From JALYUA01 sp038239305 (GTDB lineage: Bacteria > Acidobacteriota > Thermoanaerobaculia > UBA5066 > Gp7-AA6): DNA of 64,000 nt. The number at the start of each line of letters is the position of its first letter. Position 1 is the stretch's first letter. The notes under the pieces are model-generated. The model ran no database searches, was not told the origin of the DNA, and saw only the letters and a program-made list of their open reading frames with translations. The stretch is from NCBI GenBank assembly GCA_038239305.1, contig JBBSEW010000010.1:1-64000 (forward strand). The letters are read 5' to 3'. The position numbers were made by a program, and so were the translations under genes. Positions 47,265-57,673 of the stretch are shown here, one piece after another.

Positions 47265-48524
47265 ATGGACATCATCCGCGAGGACATTTCGGAGAAGAAA
47301 CGGCGCCGGCGCCTGATCCTGGCGGCGGGCGGAATCGGTGTGGCGCTCCTCATCACGCTCGGGCTGTCCCGGTTGAAGCCGGCCGCGCCCACGGTGGACA
47401 AGAGCGCCGTGTGGATGGATACGGTCAAGCGCGGCCCGATGAACCGCGAGGTCCGGGGCCCCGGATCTCTCGTGCCGGAGGCGGAAGGAATTCTGCAGAT
47501 CTCGGCCGCCACGGACGCGCGCGTCGAGCGCCTCGTCCTGCAGCCGGGCAGCCCCGTGAAACCGGACTCGGTCCTGCTCGAGATGTCGAACCCGGAGCTC
47601 CAGCGCGACGCGCTCGACGCGGACTGGCAGCTGAAGGCGTCCCAGGCGGAGCTCGTGAACACGCGCGTCCGGCTCGAGAAAGAGCTCATGGACCAGCAGG
47701 CGTCCGCGGCGACCGTCCGTTCCGATTTCCACCAGGCGCAGCTGACAGCCGAGACGAACGAGGGGCTCTTCAAGGAAGGCCTGGTCGCCGATCTCACCCT
47801 GAAGCTTTCCCGGGTGCGCGCCGAGGAGCTCGAGACGCGCAATACCATCGAGCAGAAGCGGCTCGCCGTCTATGCCGATTCCGCCAAGGCGCAAATGGAC
47901 GTCCAGGGCGCGAAGGTCGAACAGCTGCGGGCTCTCGCGCAGCTGAAACGGGCGCAACTCGACGCCCTCCATGTCCGGGCGGGGATCGGCGGGGTATTGC
48001 AGGAGCTCCCGCTCCAGGTTGGCCAGCGCGTGACGCCCGGGACGACGCTTGCGAAAGTTGTCCAGCCGAACAAGCTCAAGGCGCAGCTCAAAATCGCCGA
48101 GACCCAGGCCAAGGACATCGTGATCGGACAGCCCGCCGAGATCGACACGCGCAACGGGGTGGTCGCCGGGAAGGTCTCGCGCGTCGATCCGTCCGTGCAG
48201 AACGGGACGGTCACCGTCGATGTCGCCCTCACGGGCGAGCTGCCGAAGGGTGCCCGGCCCGATCTCTCCGTGGACGGCAAGATCGAGCTCGACCGCCTCT
48301 CCGATGTCGTGTACGTCGGCCGGCCCGCATTCGGGCAGGAGCAGAACCTCGTGTCCCTCTTCCGCGTCAATGCGGATGGGGATGAGGCGCAGCGCACGAA
48401 AGTCCGCCTGGGCAAGAGCTCGGTCAACACCGTGCAGATCCTCGAAGGTCTGCGCCCGGGAGACCGCGTGATCCTGTCGGACATGAGCAACCGGGATGCG
48501 TATGAGCGGGTGCGGTTGAAGTGA
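47265..48524 (+). CDS. Periplasmic adaptor / membrane-fusion protein (HlyD/MacA family)
   Basis: 419 residues. One membrane anchor (~16-35) follows a short basic N-terminus. Then come a lipoyl-like half motif (G-S-L-V-P-E-A-E-G-I-L-Q), a long coiled coil (~125-235), the second lipoyl half (R-A-G-I-G-G-V-L-Q-E-L-P-L-Q-V-G-Q-R-V-T-P-G-T) and a beta-barrel domain with V-D-P-S-V-Q-N-G-T-V-T-V-D-V. The layout fits the adaptor of a MacAB-type tripartite pump. I chose ATG 47265; the 43 codons before it overlap the hairpin and are not protein-like. The ATPase gene is 63 bases downstream. No outer-membrane TolC-like gene is in the window. Confidence 0.88.
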   Translation: MDIIREDISEKKRRRRLILAAGGIGVALLITLGLSRLKPAAPTVDKSAVWMDTVKRGPMNREVRGPGSLVPEAEGILQISAATDARVERLVLQPGSPVKPDSVLLEMSNPELQRDALDADWQLKASQAELVNTRVRLEKELMDQQASAATVRSDFHQAQLTAETNEGLFKEGLVADLTLKLSRVRAEELETRNTIEQKRLAVYADSAKAQMDVQGAKVEQLRALAQLKRAQLDALHVRAGIGGVLQELPLQVGQRVTPGTTLAKVVQPNKLKAQLKIAETQAKDIVIGQPAEIDTRNGVVAGKVSRVDPSVQNGTVTVDVALTGELPKGARPDLSVDGKIELDRLSDVVYVGRPAFGQEQNLVSLFRVNADGDEAQRTKVRLGKSSVNTVQILEGLRPGDRVILSDMSNRDAYERVRLK

Positions 48525-48587
48525 GAAGCCGGTAGTCAGGTATCCGTTGTCCGTTACCGAGAGCGGTTCGTCAACGAAGGAGCATTC

Positions 48588-49361
<774 letters not shown>

Positions 49362-49517
49362 GAGCAGTGGCTCTGCGGGCCGCGACGGCTCACCACCCGG
49401 ATCGTCAGAGGAATCGAACCCGGCGCCCGAGTCGCTGCCGTCGGAACGCTTGCGGGGTTCCTGCCGGCACTCAAGGCCTCCCGAAGGGACCCGATGGAAT
49501 CGTTGAGAAGCGAATGA
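49362..49517 (+). pseudogene. Remnant C-terminus of a lost FtsX/MacB-type permease
   Basis: Directly after the ATPase stop an open frame of 51 codons runs to TGA 49515-49517 without a usable start. Its end, V-G-T-L-A-G-F-L-P-A-L-K-A-S-R-R-D-P-M-E-S-L-R-S-E, matches the terminal L-P-A-x-x-A-S-R-x-D-P-x-x-A-L-R-x-E block of the intact permeases in this window. About 35 upstream residues are degenerate (R-I-V-R-G-I-E-P-G). The rest of the gene is missing, so a permease was probably deleted here. The position just after the ATPase is where a MacB-type permease is normally encoded. Confidence 0.7.
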
Positions 49518-49563
49518 ACGCTCTCCTCCTCGAGATGACGCCGCGCCGGCGGAAGGAAAAGCC

Positions 49564-51993
49564 ATGAGAGCACTGCTCCTGAGCGAATGGGGACGCGACG
49601 TCCGGCTGGCTCTCCGGTCGCTCTCGCGGAGCCCCGGCTTCGCCGCCGTCGCCGTGTTGAGCCTCGCGCTCGGCATCGGCGCGAACACGGCGATCTTCAG
49701 CCTCGTCGACGCGGTCCTGATCCGCCCGCTCGCCTACCGCCAGCCGGATCGGCTCGTGGTTCTCTGGGAGGCGAACGCGTCGCGCCACAGCGAGCGCAAC
49801 GTCGTCAACCCCGGAAATTTCCTGGAATGGAAACGGCGCAACACGGTCTTCGCCGGCATGGCGCTGTCCACGTGGGCAGGCCGGACGCTCGTCGGTCCCG
49901 GCGGTTCCGAGCGCGTCACAGGGCGCGCCGTAACGGCCGGCCTGTTCGATGTTCTCGGCGCAGCGCCCGCCCTGGGCCGCGGGTTCCGGCCGGAAGAAGA
50001 AGTCCAGGCTCCGACGACTCCCCTGCTCCTCTCCTGGGATCTCTGGCAGCGGCGATTCGGTGGCGACGCGTCGATCCTCGGCCGGATCCTGCGCACGAGC
50101 GACGGCCCATGCCAGGTCGTCGGCGTGATGCCCCGGAGCTTCCGGCCGCTCGGATCGGAAGAGTACTGGGAACCCTTTCCGATGACGGCGAACGCACGCG
50201 TGCATCGCGGCCGCTACGCGGTCGGATGGGCGCGGTTGAAGCCGGGCGTGAGCCTCGCCGCCGCCCGGGCCGAAATGGCGGGGATCGCCCGCCACCTCGC
50301 GGCGGAGTACCCCGGCTTCGACACCGGCTGGACGGTTCAGGTCGTTCCCCTCCAGCAGGACGTCGTCGGAGGCTCCCGAACGCTCCTGCTTCTGCTCTTC
50401 GCCACGGTCTCCCTCGTCCTGCTGATCGCATGCGCGAACCTCGGGAGCCTCGTCCTGTCGCGCGCGGCCGGCCGCGAGCGGGAGGTCGCCATCCGTCTGG
50501 CCCTCGGCGCTTCGCGCGCCCGCATCGTGCGGCAGGCCGTCACCGAAAGCCTCGTGCTCGCCTTCGCCGGCGGGATCGCGGGGCTGGCGGCGGCGCGCTG
50601 GGGACTGGACCTTCTCGTGGCGCGCGCGGGAGACGAGATCCCGCGCCTCGGAGAAGTCGCGCTCAACGGCCGGGCGGTGGCGTTCGGCCTGCTCCTCTCG
50701 ACGATCGTCGGCATCCTGTTCGGGCTCTTCCCCCTGCGCCGGATCGGGCGGGCCGGAGGCATCTTCGGCGGGGCGATCCATGGCGGCGGGACCCGGACGA
50801 CAGCTCGCGGGGGCATCGTCGCGCTCCGGGGAATTCTCGCCGCGGGCCAGATCGCCGTAGCGGTCGTTCTCACGTCCGGCACTGGCCTTCTCGTTGCCTC
50901 GATGGCCAACCTCAAGAGTGTCGAGCCCGGCTTTTCCTCCGCGGGCGTCACGACCTTCCGCGTCATCCTCCCGAACCGCTACCAGGAGGGAGACCGCGCG
51001 CCAAGATTCTTCGACGAGATGGCGGGAAGACTTCGCCGCCTGCCGGGGGTGCGGTCCGCGGCCGCCGGGTCGAGCGTGCCGCTCGGGGGCGCCGATGTCG
51101 GAACGACTTACTCCGTCGCCGGCCGGCCGGCTCCGGCCCCAGGCGAGGCGCCGACGGCGGACATCAAGCGGATCGACGCGCAATTCCTCGCGACTCTCCG
51201 CATTCCCCTCCTTCAGGGACGCGGGCTTTCCGCGTCCGACGGTCCGGCCGCGCCGACCGTCGCCCTCGTGAACCGTGCCCTCGCGCGCCAGACGTTCGGG
51301 GATGCGAGCCCCATCGGGGAGCGCCTCGAGATTTCCTTCCAACCCCTCCGGGGCCCCGCGGAGATCGTCGGCGTCGTCGGCGACGTCCGAGGCTCGGGGA
51401 TCGACGAGCCGGCGCGCCCGACGGTGTACCTGACGGATCGCCAGAGCGCGACCACCATGATGACGCTCGCGGTCCGCATGGATCCGGGCGTGAGCCCGCC
51501 GCTCTCCGCCATCCGGCAGATCGCCGCATCCCTCGAGCCCGATGCCGCGCCCGATCGGTTCTCGACCCTCGACTCCCTCGTCGCCTCCTCCCTCGGAGGG
51601 CGGCGCTTTCCGATGTTCTTTCTCGCACCCTTTTCGCTGACGGCGCTTCTGCTGTCGGCGGTGGGCGTGTACGGCGTCCTCTCGCTCGCCGTGCGGCAGC
51701 GGGTCCGGGAGATCGGCGTCCGCATCGCGCTCGGCGCGCAGGCGCGCGATGTCATGACACTCGTGCTCGGCCGCGTGGCCCGGCTCGCCGTGGCCGGCGC
51801 GGCGGCCGGCCTGGTCGTCTCGCTCCTTGCGGCTCGCGCCATGCGCTCCCTCCTGTACGGGATCGCTCCGAACGATCCGCCGACGATCGCCATGGCCGTT
51901 GCCCTGGTTCTCGCCGTCGCCCTGCTCGCGAGCATTCTTCCGACGAGCCGGGCCGTGCGGATCGACCCCATGACCGCCCTGCGGGAGGAGTGA
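49564..51993 (+). CDS. ADOP-type ABC transporter permease 1 (MacB/FtsX family)
   Basis: 809 residues. The order is: cytoplasmic start with L-R-S-L-S-R-S-P-G-F-A-A-V-A, first helix ending G-I-G-A-N-T-A-I-F-S, a periplasmic MacB core domain, FtsX block 1 (L-L-I-A-C-A-N-L-G-S-L-V-L-S-R-A-A-G-R), a second periplasmic domain, and FtsX block 2 ending in S-R-A-V-R-I-D-P-M-T-A-L-R-E-E. This doubled organisation, about eight helices instead of four, defines the acidobacterial duplicated orphan permeases. GGAAGGAAAAG precedes ATG 49564. A periplasmic N-P-G-N-F-L-E-W-K subtype motif groups it loosely with permease 4. It likely moves a lipid, peptide or drug out of the inner membrane; substrate unknown. 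Confidence 0.93.
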   Translation: MRALLLSEWGRDVRLALRSLSRSPGFAAVAVLSLALGIGANTAIFSLVDAVLIRPLAYRQPDRLVVLWEANASRHSERNVVNPGNFLEWKRRNTVFAGMALSTWAGRTLVGPGGSERVTGRAVTAGLFDVLGAAPALGRGFRPEEEVQAPTTPLLLSWDLWQRRFGGDASILGRILRTSDGPCQVVGVMPRSFRPLGSEEYWEPFPMTANARVHRGRYAVGWARLKPGVSLAAARAEMAGIARHLAAEYPGFDTGWTVQVVPLQQDVVGGSRTLLLLLFATVSLVLLIACANLGSLVLSRAAGREREVAIRLALGASRARIVRQAVTESLVLAFAGGIAGLAAARWGLDLLVARAGDEIPRLGEVALNGRAVAFGLLLSTIVGILFGLFPLRRIGRAGGIFGGAIHGGGTRTTARGGIVALRGILAAGQIAVAVVLTSGTGLLVASMANLKSVEPGFSSAGVTTFRVILPNRYQEGDRAPRFFDEMAGRLRRLPGVRSAAAGSSVPLGGADVGTTYSVAGRPAPAPGEAPTADIKRIDAQFLATLRIPLLQGRGLSASDGPAAPTVALVNRALARQTFGDASPIGERLEISFQPLRGPAEIVGVVGDVRGSGIDEPARPTVYLTDRQSATTMMTLAVRMDPGVSPPLSAIRQIAASLEPDAAPDRFSTLDSLVASSLGGRRFPMFFLAPFSLTALLLSAVGVYGVLSLAVRQRVREIGVRIALGAQARDVMTLVLGRVARLAVAGAAAGLVVSLLAARAMRSLLYGIAPNDPPTIAMAVALVLAVALLASILPTSRAVRIDPMTALREE

Positions 51994-51994
51994 C

Positions 51995-54430
51995 ATGACG
52001 AACCCGATCGCGGATGTCCGATATGCCTTGCGAAGCCTTCGGAAGACTCCCGTGTTCGCGGTGGCGGCGCTCGCCATCGTTGCGCTCGGCGTCGGCCTGA
52101 ACACGGCTGCGTTCAGCCTCTTCGACGCCATCGTCCTGCGCCCTCTGCCGGAGGTTCGAGCGACGGCAGAGCTCGTCGACATCAACGAGCACGGAGCGTC
52201 GTATCCGTCTTACCAGTACCTGCGCGACGGGACGGATGTCTTCTCGGGCCTCGCGGCGTGGGCATCCCGGTGGCTCTCGCTCGCCCCGGGCTCCGGCTCG
52301 GCCTCCGGAGAGCGCGTCCTCGGGAACGTCGTGTCCGGGAACTACTTCGCCGTGCTGGGAACTGAGCCCGCGGCGGGCCGATTCTTCCTCCCCGCCGAGG
52401 AGGACTCGGGGGAGCCCGTCGCCGTTCTCTCGCATGCGCTGTGGCAGAGGCGGTTCAGCGCGTCCCCATCGGCCGTCGGGGGCTCCGTCGTCCTGAACGG
52501 GGCGCCCTTTCACGTAATCGGAGTCGCGCCCGCCGCGTTCCGGGGCGTCTCCTTCGGAAATCCGGCGGACGTCTGGATCCCGGTTGGGGCATGGCCGCGC
52601 GTGGCGACGGGCGCCATGGCGCGCATCGACAATCATGCCCGCACGTGGGGGTGGATGAGACTCTTCGGCCGGCTGCGGCCCGGAGTCGGCATCTCTCGCG
52701 CGCGCGCCGCCGTCACCGCCGTGTCCCGCCGCGAGATGGCGCAATTCCCGGAGACCGGCCGGAACGCTGACCCCGTCGTGCAGGCTCTCGCGCACACGGC
52801 CGCGGGCGGAGACGACGACATGGACCCGATCCGCTTCTTCGGTCTTCTCCTCGGCTCGGTCACCGTCGTTCTCGTCATCGCGTGCGCCAACCTCGCCAAT
52901 CTCCTCCTGGCGCGAGCGGCCGGCCGCCGCAAAGAAATGGCGATCCGCCAGGCGCTCGGCGCCTCGCGCGGCCGTCTCGTTCGCCAGCTCCTGACGGAGA
53001 GCGTTCTCCTCGCATCGGCCGGCGGGGCCCTCGGACTTCTCGTGGCCGCCTGGTCGCTCGCCATGCTCCTGCGCTTCCCGCTGCCGGGCGGCGCCAGCCT
53101 GGCGAGTTTCGGCGTCGCGCTCGATCTCCGGGTTCTCCTCTTCGCCATAGCCGTCTCGCTCGCGACCGGGATCCTGTTCGGACTCGCCCCGGCGGTGTCC
53201 GCGTCGGGGGGCGAAATACTGCCCGCCCTGAAGAGTGATCGGGGTCCCCGCCCGGGTCGAATCCGCGGGAGGATGCCTCTCGTCGTGGCCCAGCTGGCGC
53301 TCTGCCTGGTGCTGCTCTCGTCCGCGGGACTCCTCGTGCGCAGCCTGCGCAACGCGCTCCACACGGACCTCGGATTCGAGCCGCGCGGCGTCGCCCTCGC
53401 CTCGGTCCACCTCGGCCTCGCCCGGTACGACGAGGCACGCGCCGTCCGTTTCGCGACGGCATTCTCCGAACGCGCCGCCGCAATGCCCGGCGTGCGATCG
53501 GTGGCATGGGCCGGCCTCCTCCCTTTGTCAGGCGACCAGAACGTCGAAACCGTGCAGATCGACGGGGCAACGCCCGACCCCAAACTGTCGGTCGAGGTCA
53601 CCGCCGTCGGACCCGGCTACTTCGCGACTCTCGGAATTCCGATCCTCGCCGGCCGGGAGTTCGCCCGCGCAGAGGACGCGCCGGCCGGTCCGGGGTCCGT
53701 CGTCGTGAACGAGGCGGCGGCGCGCCGATTCTGGCCGGGCGCCAATCCCGTGGGTCGGCGGATCCGGATCTACAAAGCGGATCGGACCGTGGTGGGCGTC
53801 GCCCGCGATTCGCGCTTCCAGTCCATCCGCGCCGGGGCGGTCCCGATGGTGGCGCTCGACATCGAGCAGCTCGGCGGGGACGGTGTGCTCTCCCCCATGA
53901 TCCTCCTCGTGAAAGTCGCGGGCGATCCCCGCGCTGTCCTTCCCGCCCTCCGGAGCGAAGCCGGGCGTCTCGATCCCGGCCTTCCGCTGTTCGGGCTGCG
54001 GACCCTCGAAGAATCCATCGGGGACGCGCTGCTCCCGCAGAGGCTCGGCTCCGTGCTGCTCGGGATTTTCGCGGGGCTCGCTTTCGTCCTGGCCCTGATC
54101 GGCGTCTATGCCGTCGTGGCCGGAGGCGTCGCCCGGCGCATGCGCGAGCTCGGCATCCGACTGGCTCTGGGCGCTCACCCGGCGCAGGTGAGGCGGATGG
54201 TTCTCCGGGAGACGGCGGCATCGCTGTTGACCGGGCTCGTCATCGGCGTTCCGCTGGCGGCGCTCGCGACGCAGCTTCTGAGCGGCTTTCTCTACGGTGT
54301 CTCGCCCGGCGACCCGGTGACGATCGGCGCCGCGATTCTCGTGGTCGGCGCCGGAGGAATCCTTGCGGCGGATCTCCCCGCTCGCCGCGCCTCGCGCGTC
54401 GATCCCATCGCCGTCCTGCGAAACGAATGA
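51995..54430 (+). CDS. ADOP-type ABC transporter permease 2
   Basis: 811 residues, same doubled FtsX/MacB organisation: G-V-G-L-N-T-A-A-F-S-L after the first helix, V-L-V-I-A-C-A-N-L-A-N-L-L-L-A-R-A-A-G-R-R-K-E-M-A block 1, and P-A-R-R-A-S-R-V-D-P-I-A-V-L-R-N-E at the end. Its periplasmic subtype motif (S-Y-P-S-Y-Q-Y-L-R-D) is shared with permease 3 and differs from permeases 1 and 4. The ATG at 51995 is one base after the previous stop, with the ribosome-binding site GGGAGGAG inside the previous gene, so both are co-translated. Role as for the other permeases of the array. Confidence 0.93.
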   Translation: MTNPIADVRYALRSLRKTPVFAVAALAIVALGVGLNTAAFSLFDAIVLRPLPEVRATAELVDINEHGASYPSYQYLRDGTDVFSGLAAWASRWLSLAPGSGSASGERVLGNVVSGNYFAVLGTEPAAGRFFLPAEEDSGEPVAVLSHALWQRRFSASPSAVGGSVVLNGAPFHVIGVAPAAFRGVSFGNPADVWIPVGAWPRVATGAMARIDNHARTWGWMRLFGRLRPGVGISRARAAVTAVSRREMAQFPETGRNADPVVQALAHTAAGGDDDMDPIRFFGLLLGSVTVVLVIACANLANLLLARAAGRRKEMAIRQALGASRGRLVRQLLTESVLLASAGGALGLLVAAWSLAMLLRFPLPGGASLASFGVALDLRVLLFAIAVSLATGILFGLAPAVSASGGEILPALKSDRGPRPGRIRGRMPLVVAQLALCLVLLSSAGLLVRSLRNALHTDLGFEPRGVALASVHLGLARYDEARAVRFATAFSERAAAMPGVRSVAWAGLLPLSGDQNVETVQIDGATPDPKLSVEVTAVGPGYFATLGIPILAGREFARAEDAPAGPGSVVVNEAAARRFWPGANPVGRRIRIYKADRTVVGVARDSRFQSIRAGAVPMVALDIEQLGGDGVLSPMILLVKVAGDPRAVLPALRSEAGRLDPGLPLFGLRTLEESIGDALLPQRLGSVLLGIFAGLAFVLALIGVYAVVAGGVARRMRELGIRLALGAHPAQVRRMVLRETAASLLTGLVIGVPLAALATQLLSGFLYGVSPGDPVTIGAAILVVGAGGILAADLPARRASRVDPIAVLRNE

Positions 54431-54458
54431 CCTCGACACGCGTCCGGAAAGGCAACCC

Positions 54459-55124
54459 TTGATCGAGCTGAAGAACGTTGAAAAGAGCTACCAGACGAAG
54501 GCGGGACAGACGTTCGTCCTGCGGCGGGTCGATCTGTCGATCGCGGACGGAGAGTTCGTCACGATCATGGGCCCCTCGGGCGCGGGAAAGAGCACCCTGC
54601 TCGCGATCCTCGGCCTGCTCGACCAGAACTGGACGGGAGAGTACGACCTTCTCGGCACGGCGGTGCACGGCCTGAAGCCGAAGGACCGCATCGAGCTCAA
54701 CAAGAAGCACATCGGGTTCGTCTTCCAGCAATACCACCTGCTGGACAACCTGACGGTCCAGGAGAATCTCGACATTCCCCTCTCGTACCGCAACATGCGC
54801 GGCAGCGAGCGGGCGGCGGCGGTGGCCGACACCCTCGACCGCTTCCAGATCGTCGGCAAGAAGGACCTCTTCCCGAGCCAGCTCTCCGGCGGACAGCAGC
54901 AGCTCGTGGGAGTCGCCCGCGCGTTGATCGCAAAGCCGAGGCTCCTTCTCGCCGACGAGCCGACCGGCAACCTCCACACCGACCAGGGCCGCGAGATCAT
55001 GCGCCTCTTCAAACAGCTGAACGAGGCCGGCACGACGATCGTCCAGGTGACGCACTCCGAGGAGAACGCGACCTACGGAAACCGCATCGTCCGGCTGCGC
55101 GACGGCTGGATCGTCAACGACTGA
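54459..55124 (+). CDS. MacB/LolD-type ABC transporter ATPase 2, TTG start
   Basis: 221 residues. Walker A is G-P-S-G-A-G-K-S-T, the Q-loop is F-V-F-Q-Q-Y-H-L-L, the signature L-S-G-G-Q-Q-Q-L-V-G-V-A-R-A, and Walker B L-L-L-A-D-E-P-T-G-N-L-H. The signature has Leu-Val-Gly where Arg-Val-Ala is normal, and the D-loop Asp is His. I chose TTG 54459 because it gives the usual N-terminus (I-E-L-K-N-V-E-K-S-Y) and follows GGAAAGG; the longer in-frame extension lies in the previous gene. It stands directly before permease 3, suggesting a dedicated pair. Confidence 0.9.
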   Translation: MIELKNVEKSYQTKAGQTFVLRRVDLSIADGEFVTIMGPSGAGKSTLLAILGLLDQNWTGEYDLLGTAVHGLKPKDRIELNKKHIGFVFQQYHLLDNLTVQENLDIPLSYRNMRGSERAAAVADTLDRFQIVGKKDLFPSQLSGGQQQLVGVARALIAKPRLLLADEPTGNLHTDQGREIMRLFKQLNEAGTTIVQVTHSEENATYGNRIVRLRDGWIVND

Positions 55125-55154
55125 CCGGATGGACTTGCCGCGAAAGGAATCCGC

Positions 55155-57665
55155 ATGACCTCTTTCTTCCAGGACGTCCGGTATGCCGTGAGATCGCTGA
55201 CGAAGAGTCCGATGTTCTCCGCCATCGCGATCGCCACGCTCGCGCTCGGCATCGGCGCCAACGCCGCGATCTTCGCGCTGGTCGACCGCGTCATGCTCCG
55301 CGTGCTTCCCGTCCGCAACCCGAGAGAGCTCGTCCTCCTGCGCTCGCCCGGCATTCAACAAGGTCACACGTGGAGCGACTCCGACGACGCGAACTCCTTC
55401 AGCTACCCCATGTACCGAGATCTCAGAGACAAGGGCCGGGTCTTCGCGGGGCTCGTCGCGGAATTTCCGTTCGACGTCAGCCTGTCGGCAACCGGAGAAA
55501 CGGAGCGCGCCGCGGGAGAGCTCGTCTCGGGCAACTACTTTTCCGTCCTCGGAGTGTCGGCCGCGGCCGGCCGGACGCTCGCGGGAGGCGACGATCGCAT
55601 CGCCGGCGGCCATCCCGTCGCGGTTCTCTCTCATGCCTACTGGACACGCCGCTTCGGAGGGGACCGTTCGATCCTCGAACGGACGATCGTCGTCAATGGC
55701 TCCCCCCTGACCGTGGTCGGCGTCGCCGCCGCCGGTTTTACGGGGATCCAGCCCGGACGCCCTGCGGATCTCTTCGTTCCGATCGCCATGAAGGCGGCCA
55801 TGACACCCTTCTGGAACGGGCTCGAAGACCCGAAGGATCGCTGGGTTCAGATCCTGGGACGGTTGAGGCCGGGCCTGTCGCGCTCGGAGGCGGAATCGGC
55901 TTTGACCGGCGTCTACCGGCCGCTCCTCCAGGCGCTGTCCGCCCAGATCACGGGCTTCGACGCCCGGGAGCTGCGGGAGTTCGAGAGCCGCCGGCTGCTC
56001 CTCGTGTCCGGCTCGCTCGGCCGCCAGACTCTGCAGTCGGATGTCGGAACTCCCCTTCTCTCCCTGATGGCGATGGTCGCGCTCGTCCTCCTGATCGCGT
56101 GCTCGAACCTGGCCGCCTTGCTCGCCGCGCGCGGCGCCTCGCGCCAGAAGGAGTACGGAATCCGCCTCGCCATCGGAGCGAGCCGGTTTCAGCTGATACG
56201 CCAGACGATCGTCGAGTGCCTCCTCTACTCTCTCCTCGGCGGAGCCCTCGGGATGCTCGTCGCCGCCTGGACTCTGCACGCTCTGCTGAATGCGTTCCCG
56301 CCGGACGCGGACCTGCGCCAGGTCGCCGCGCATGTCGACCCGCGGGTCCTGGCGTTTGCAGCGTTCGTTTCCCTGATCGCCGGGCTTCTCTTCGGGGTAG
56401 CGCCGGCGCTGCGAGCGGCGCGGCTCGATCCTGCCCGGACGCTCCAGGGAGGAGGGCGCGGATCGGTCTCCTCGGGAGGCGACGTCCTGCGGTTCCGGAA
56501 ATGGCTGGTGACCGGCCAGGTCGCGCTGACGTTCGTCCTTCTCGTGGCCGCCGGCCTTTTCGTCGGCAGCCTGCGGAACCTGGGCCGAGTAGATCTCGGC
56601 CTTCAGCCCGAGCACGTCATCGGGTTTTCCATCTCCCCCAAACTGAACGGTTACCCCGCCGGGAAATCCGCCTCTCTCGCCCGGCGCCTCGCCGAGGATC
56701 TCGCCGGGCTGCCCGGTGTCCGCTCGGTCACCGCGGCGGAGCTGTCGACGCTGACCAACACGACCATGGGCGGGAACGTCTCCGTCGAGGGCCTCGCCCC
56801 CGCCCCCTCCGCACAGCGTCAGGCGCACCGGAACGCCGTGGGCCCGCAATACTTTGAGACGCTCGGGATTCCCATTCTCGCGGGCCGCGGCATCGCATGG
56901 CAGGACGACGCGGCGGCGCCGAAGGTCGCGCTGATCAACGAGTCGATGGCGAAGCGATTCTTTCCCGGGCGCAACCCGATCGGCGCCCGCTTCGCCTTCG
57001 GCCGCGGAGACGAAACCAAACCGGACATCGAGATCGTCGGTGTGGTCCGCAACAGCAAGTCCGCCGAAGTCTCGGAGAACGAATTGCCGTTCGTCTATCT
57101 CTCCTATCTTCAAGATCCAAACCTCGGCAGCCTGACGTTCTACGTACGATCGCAGCAGGAACCGAAGAGCCTCGCGCCGGCTCTCGCGGCCGCGGTGAAG
57201 CGGCTCGACCCGCAGCTTCCTCTCTACGACGTCAAGAGCCTGCCGGATCAGATCAACGAGTCGCTCGTGACCCAGCGGGTCATCGTGCTGCTCTCCGCCG
57301 CCTTCGCGGGCCTCGCCGGGCTTCTCGCGGCCATCGGCATCTACGGCGTGCTCGCCTTCGCGGTGGCGCAGCGGAGAAGCGAGATCGGAGTGCGGGTCGC
57401 GCTCGGCGCCGATCCGGCCTCCATCCGGCGGCTCATCCTCGGCGAGGTCCTGCGTTTTCTGGTGGTCGGGATGGCGATCGGGTTGCCCGCCGCTTATGCC
57501 CTCGGCCGGGGAGTCCAGTCCATTCTCTTCGGAGTCGCCGCCGCCGACATCCGCATCTTCGGCGCGGGAACCGCACTCATGGTCGTCGTCGCGCTGGCCG
57601 CGGCTTTCCCACCCGCGATTCGAGCGGCCCGGATCAGCGCCACCGAAGCTCTCCGGAGCGAGTGA
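55155..57665 (+). CDS. ADOP-type ABC transporter permease 3
   Basis: 836 residues, the longest of the array. The first helix ends G-I-G-A-N-A-A-I-F-A; the periplasmic subtype motif is F-S-Y-P-M-Y-R-D-L-R-D, as in permease 2. FtsX block 1 reads V-L-L-I-A-C-S-N-L-A-A-L-L-A-A-R-G-A-S-R-Q-K-E-Y-G and the end is P-A-I-R-A-A-R-I-S-A-T-E-A-L-R-S-E. It starts 30 bases after the stop of ATPase 2 with AAAGGA as ribosome-binding site. Of all permeases it is the one most clearly paired with an ATPase by position. Confidence 0.93.
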   Translation: MTSFFQDVRYAVRSLTKSPMFSAIAIATLALGIGANAAIFALVDRVMLRVLPVRNPRELVLLRSPGIQQGHTWSDSDDANSFSYPMYRDLRDKGRVFAGLVAEFPFDVSLSATGETERAAGELVSGNYFSVLGVSAAAGRTLAGGDDRIAGGHPVAVLSHAYWTRRFGGDRSILERTIVVNGSPLTVVGVAAAGFTGIQPGRPADLFVPIAMKAAMTPFWNGLEDPKDRWVQILGRLRPGLSRSEAESALTGVYRPLLQALSAQITGFDARELREFESRRLLLVSGSLGRQTLQSDVGTPLLSLMAMVALVLLIACSNLAALLAARGASRQKEYGIRLAIGASRFQLIRQTIVECLLYSLLGGALGMLVAAWTLHALLNAFPPDADLRQVAAHVDPRVLAFAAFVSLIAGLLFGVAPALRAARLDPARTLQGGGRGSVSSGGDVLRFRKWLVTGQVALTFVLLVAAGLFVGSLRNLGRVDLGLQPEHVIGFSISPKLNGYPAGKSASLARRLAEDLAGLPGVRSVTAAELSTLTNTTMGGNVSVEGLAPAPSAQRQAHRNAVGPQYFETLGIPILAGRGIAWQDDAAAPKVALINESMAKRFFPGRNPIGARFAFGRGDETKPDIEIVGVVRNSKSAEVSENELPFVYLSYLQDPNLGSLTFYVRSQQEPKSLAPALAAAVKRLDPQLPLYDVKSLPDQINESLVTQRVIVLLSAAFAGLAGLLAAIGIYGVLAFAVAQRRSEIGVRVALGADPASIRRLILGEVLRFLVVGMAIGLPAAYALGRGVQSILFGVAAADIRIFGAGTALMVVVALAAAFPPAIRAARISATEALRSE

Positions 57666-57673
57666 GGAGACGC

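Noticed and set aside
49587..51998. An 803-codon plus-strand frame overlapping permease 1
   Set aside because: Alternative frame of a real gene; its translation is rich in Arg/Pro/Gly and has no hydrophobic helices.
49471..52185. A 904-codon open frame on the minus strand
   Set aside because: It lies opposite a clear ADOP permease gene, and its product is a low-complexity Arg/Glu/Gly-rich chain. Long antisense frames are expected at this G+C content.
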